DNA from: Candidatus Gottesmanbacteria bacterium
GTDB lineage: Bacteria > Patescibacteriota > Microgenomatia > 2-02-FULL-39-11
Assembly: GCA_016218275.1 (NCBI GenBank)
Contig: JACREK010000175.1
Location: 1 to 5,746 of the forward strand
Length of the DNA stretch: 5,746 nucleotides
Direction: 5' to 3'
Part shown: in pieces, positions 5,543 through 5,746 of the stretch
How the letters are laid out: every line of letters starts with the position of its first letter
How positions within the stretch are numbered: the first letter of the stretch is position 1
Notes under the pieces: generated by a model
Database searches by the model: none
What the model was told of the DNA's origin: nothing
The model's input: the letters and a program-made list of their open reading frames with translations, nothing else
Made by a program: the position numbers and the translations under genes

Positions 5543-5543
5543 A

Positions 5544-5746
5544 TTATTGTTTCCCTTTATTTTTATTAATAACTCTTTTTTCTTTTTTCACTATTTTGCC
5601 TTTCCGATTTAGTTTATAAACAATTACTTCTCCTGTTGCCAACTCTATTTCCTCTACCTCCTGATGGGATAAACCTTCCAGATGTTTAATAAGCGCCCGA
5701 TGGGTATTGCCATGGGCAACGATTAATACATTTTGTCCCGCAATAA
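5544..5746 (-). CDS. gpmA: 2,3-bisphosphoglycerate-dependent phosphoglycerate mutase, C-terminal part
   Basis: Only the last 66 codons are in the window; the gene runs off the right edge. Phosphoglycerate mutase converts 3-phosphoglycerate to 2-phosphoglycerate, the step after phosphoglycerate kinase. The visible part reads GQNVLIVAHGNTHRALIKHL, then LATGEVIVYKLNRKGKI. This matches the C-terminal block of the histidine phosphatase-type enzyme, where the second active-site histidine lies in AHGN(S/T) and is followed by RAL and a PTG-like turn (here ATG). A lysine-rich tail ends in TAA at 5546-5544. A related histidine-phosphatase family member cannot be excluded without the N-terminal RHG motif, but its place ahead of gap and pgk supports the call. 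It is 74 bp upstream of gap on the same strand, probably in one operon. Confidence 0.85.
   Translation of the reverse strand, partial: IAGQNVLIVAHGNTHRALIKHLEGLSHQEVEEIELATGEVIVYKLNRKGKIVKKEKRVINKNKGKQ

Overview
The window looks like chromosomal DNA from a bacterium with a small genome, most plausibly a member of the Candidate Phyla Radiation (Patescibacteria, Parcubacteria-like). That placement is an inference. It rests on AT-leaning DNA, compact housekeeping genes, divergent glycolytic enzymes, and many short GTCAT-bounded palindromic repeats whose translations (VILS..., VIPNLFRD...) resemble peptide runs I associate with such genomes. No rRNA or tRNA is present to confirm it.

Layout from left to right. 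Positions 1-141 hold a palindromic repeat. Positions 142-2304 (minus) are uvrB, the nucleotide excision repair helicase, with a 38-codon copy of the same kind of repeat in frame inside it. Positions 2305-2462 are a divergent regulatory region with hairpins and two identical 13-bp dyads. Positions 2463-3086 (plus) are lexA, the SOS repressor. Positions 3087-3208 are filled almost entirely by another repeat. The rest is on the minus strand and reads right to left: the 3' end of a 2,3-bisphosphoglycerate-dependent phosphoglycerate mutase gene (5544-5746, cut by the window edge), gap (4462-5469) and pgk (3209-4390). Gaps of 74 and 71 bp separate them, each holding a hairpin-rich repeat.

Functionally there are two modules. 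The left is an SOS pair: lexA and uvrB diverge from one AT-rich region, and the tandem dyads overlap candidate promoters for both, so shared LexA control is plausible. The right is lower glycolysis: GAPDH, phosphoglycerate kinase and phosphoglycerate mutase catalyse three consecutive steps and are probably co-transcribed. The gap and pgk starts have clear Shine-Dalgarno sequences; uvrB and lexA do not.

The most notable observations are: (1) an in-frame palindromic repeat between helicase motif III and domain 3 of UvrB; (2) a GAPDH that keeps its catalytic cysteine but has proline at the aligned catalytic-histidine position, plus residues pointing to NADP(H) use; (3) a repeat family occupying the non-coding gap next to every gene end, at least two copies of which are multiples of three with no stop codon; (4) tandem dyads between uvrB and lexA as a possible LexA operator. 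I saw no CRISPR array, transposase, RNA gene or clearly new multi-gene system.
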